NCBI RefSeq assembly: GCF_048771995.1 | Contig: NC_133028.1 | Span: 69,743,501-69,807,500, forward strand | Origin: Taeniopygia guttata | Taxonomy: Eukaryota > Chordata > Aves > Passeriformes > Estrildidae | Direction of reading: 5' to 3' | Length of the DNA: 64,000 nt | In this document: one piece after another, positions 62,931 through 64,000 of the stretch | How the letters are laid out: the number at the start of each line of letters is the position of its first letter | Numbering within the stretch: the stretch's first letter is position 1 | Translations under genes and position numbers: made by a program | Notes under the pieces: generated by a model | Seen by the model: the letters and a program-made list of their open reading frames with translations, nothing else | What the model was told of the DNA's origin: nothing | Database searches by the model: none

Positions 62931-64000
62931 GTACAGTGAACTCTAAGACTTAGCCTTGTGGTTCTGCAACTGTGAGCTGATGTTTCCAGGCTTACCTTAG
63001 TGGGTGGTTGGAGCTTGGTCAGGGGGTAAAAGGATCACAATTTACAGACTGGTTCTAACAAAATAAGTAAAACCATGATTATCTAGGTAGCTGTGTTTCA
63101 GAGTCTTTTGACAAGCTGATGTATTTAGTTATAACATCAGGTCACTTCTCTGAATGTGTGTGCAGGATTTAGTGTGTTCCTGCTTGACCTGGGCCTGTGG
63201 ATTTACTTGCTTGGAATGGCAGTGTCAGATGCCTGTGCTGCATTTGTCACTTACCGAGTTAAGCACCTGCCTTCTTCCCACGAGGTCCTTGGATGCTTGG
63301 AGTGGCTGGAAGTAACAGCTTGCTGAGTTCTTTCAGCTGCACCAACAACTTCAGTTTTGGTCAGCTTCTTGAGGAGTCAGTCACCTGTTGGGAGGAGAAA
63401 AGACTTTTAACAAGGAGCCAAGAACAATGCAGCACTTGAGGGCTTGATATTTTTTTTTTTTTTACTCGCAATATGTGATACCTTTACTACAGTCTATTTC
63501 AGTAGTATGGCAGGTTGCTGTTCCATGACCTTTCTGTGGGCTGCAAGAGCAGTTACTGCTTCTCTCCCAGCTGTATTATTCCAGATATGTTGGCATGGAA
63601 GTGTTCAGCAAACCTTTGGTTTAAAGGTGCTATTTTAGGCAGTTAATATTTTTAGGTAACTTGTTATGTAAATTCCAATGTGCTGAGACATCTCTGCCTT
63701 CCCCCTTGCTACTTATCTGTTCCTCTGATAAGAGGAACCTTTATCTGAGTGTAATTGGAAAACTAAAAAGTAGATTAGATGTAAGTTGAAGATGGTAGCC
63801 AGTAATTGTAGAGAATGAATATGTGAGCCAGGAGGAGGTGCTGCCTCGGAATCACAATGGAGTTCAGGAGGAACTTCCAGTACATTTCACAGGGACAGTG
63901 TAGTCTGATTCTGGAACGGGTGAACTTTGGGACACGTGGTGATGGTCAGGTTTTGTTTGCAGTTTTTCCCATTTACCCACTTAACTGGTATGAGCTGTAC
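62931..64000 (+). other. USO1: USO1 intron running to the window edge
   Basis: From the donor GTACAG at 62931 no further USO1 exon is recognised to the end of the window. There is a T run near 63449-63463 but no repeat family or other gene was identified. Confidence 0.6.

Overview
The window is bird nuclear DNA. The evidence is CR1 LINE copies ending in the avian-type TCATAGAAT/ATTCTATGA tails, an albumin whose whole protein follows the chicken sequence rather than mammalian ones (615 codons, Asp-Ala-x-His mature N terminus), and small introns with sharp CpG islands. The species cannot be fixed, but the albumin differs enough from chicken that another bird lineage is likely.

Layout: 1-14300 is upstream intergenic DNA with several decayed CR1 copies and no convincing gene. 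14305-24570 holds a complete, intact serum albumin gene (ALB, + strand, 14 coding exons plus a non-coding 3' exon) behind a classical liver promoter (PAR-bZIP/C/EBP-like, HNF1-like and TATA elements). 24570-27950 is a short gap between two converging 3' ends; it unexpectedly holds a CpG island (25125-25850) and a possible LTR fossil. About 27950-51290 is G3BP2 on the - strand: a long 3' UTR, 11 coding exons (30604-44549, 482 residues) and a non-coding first exon in a CpG island. 51500-53300 is the gap between divergent promoters. 53342 onward is USO1 (p115) on the + strand; eight certain coding exons plus a candidate 12-nt microexon are visible, and the gene runs off the right edge.

The genes are not an operon and do not share a pathway: ALB is a liver-secreted plasma carrier, G3BP2 a cytoplasmic stress-granule RNA-binding protein, USO1 a Golgi vesicle tether. 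G3BP2 and USO1 are a conserved head-to-head housekeeping pair. ALB lying only about 3.4 kb from the G3BP2 3' end is unlike the mammalian layout, where AFP, AFM, chemokine genes and others lie between.

The best leads are the orphan CpG island between ALB and G3BP2, with a candidate minus-strand first coding exon; the loss in this albumin of both the N-terminal copper motif and most of zinc site A; the USO1 microexon; and promoter motifs at the G3BP2/USO1 divergent pair. No CRISPR array, tRNA or rRNA gene was found.
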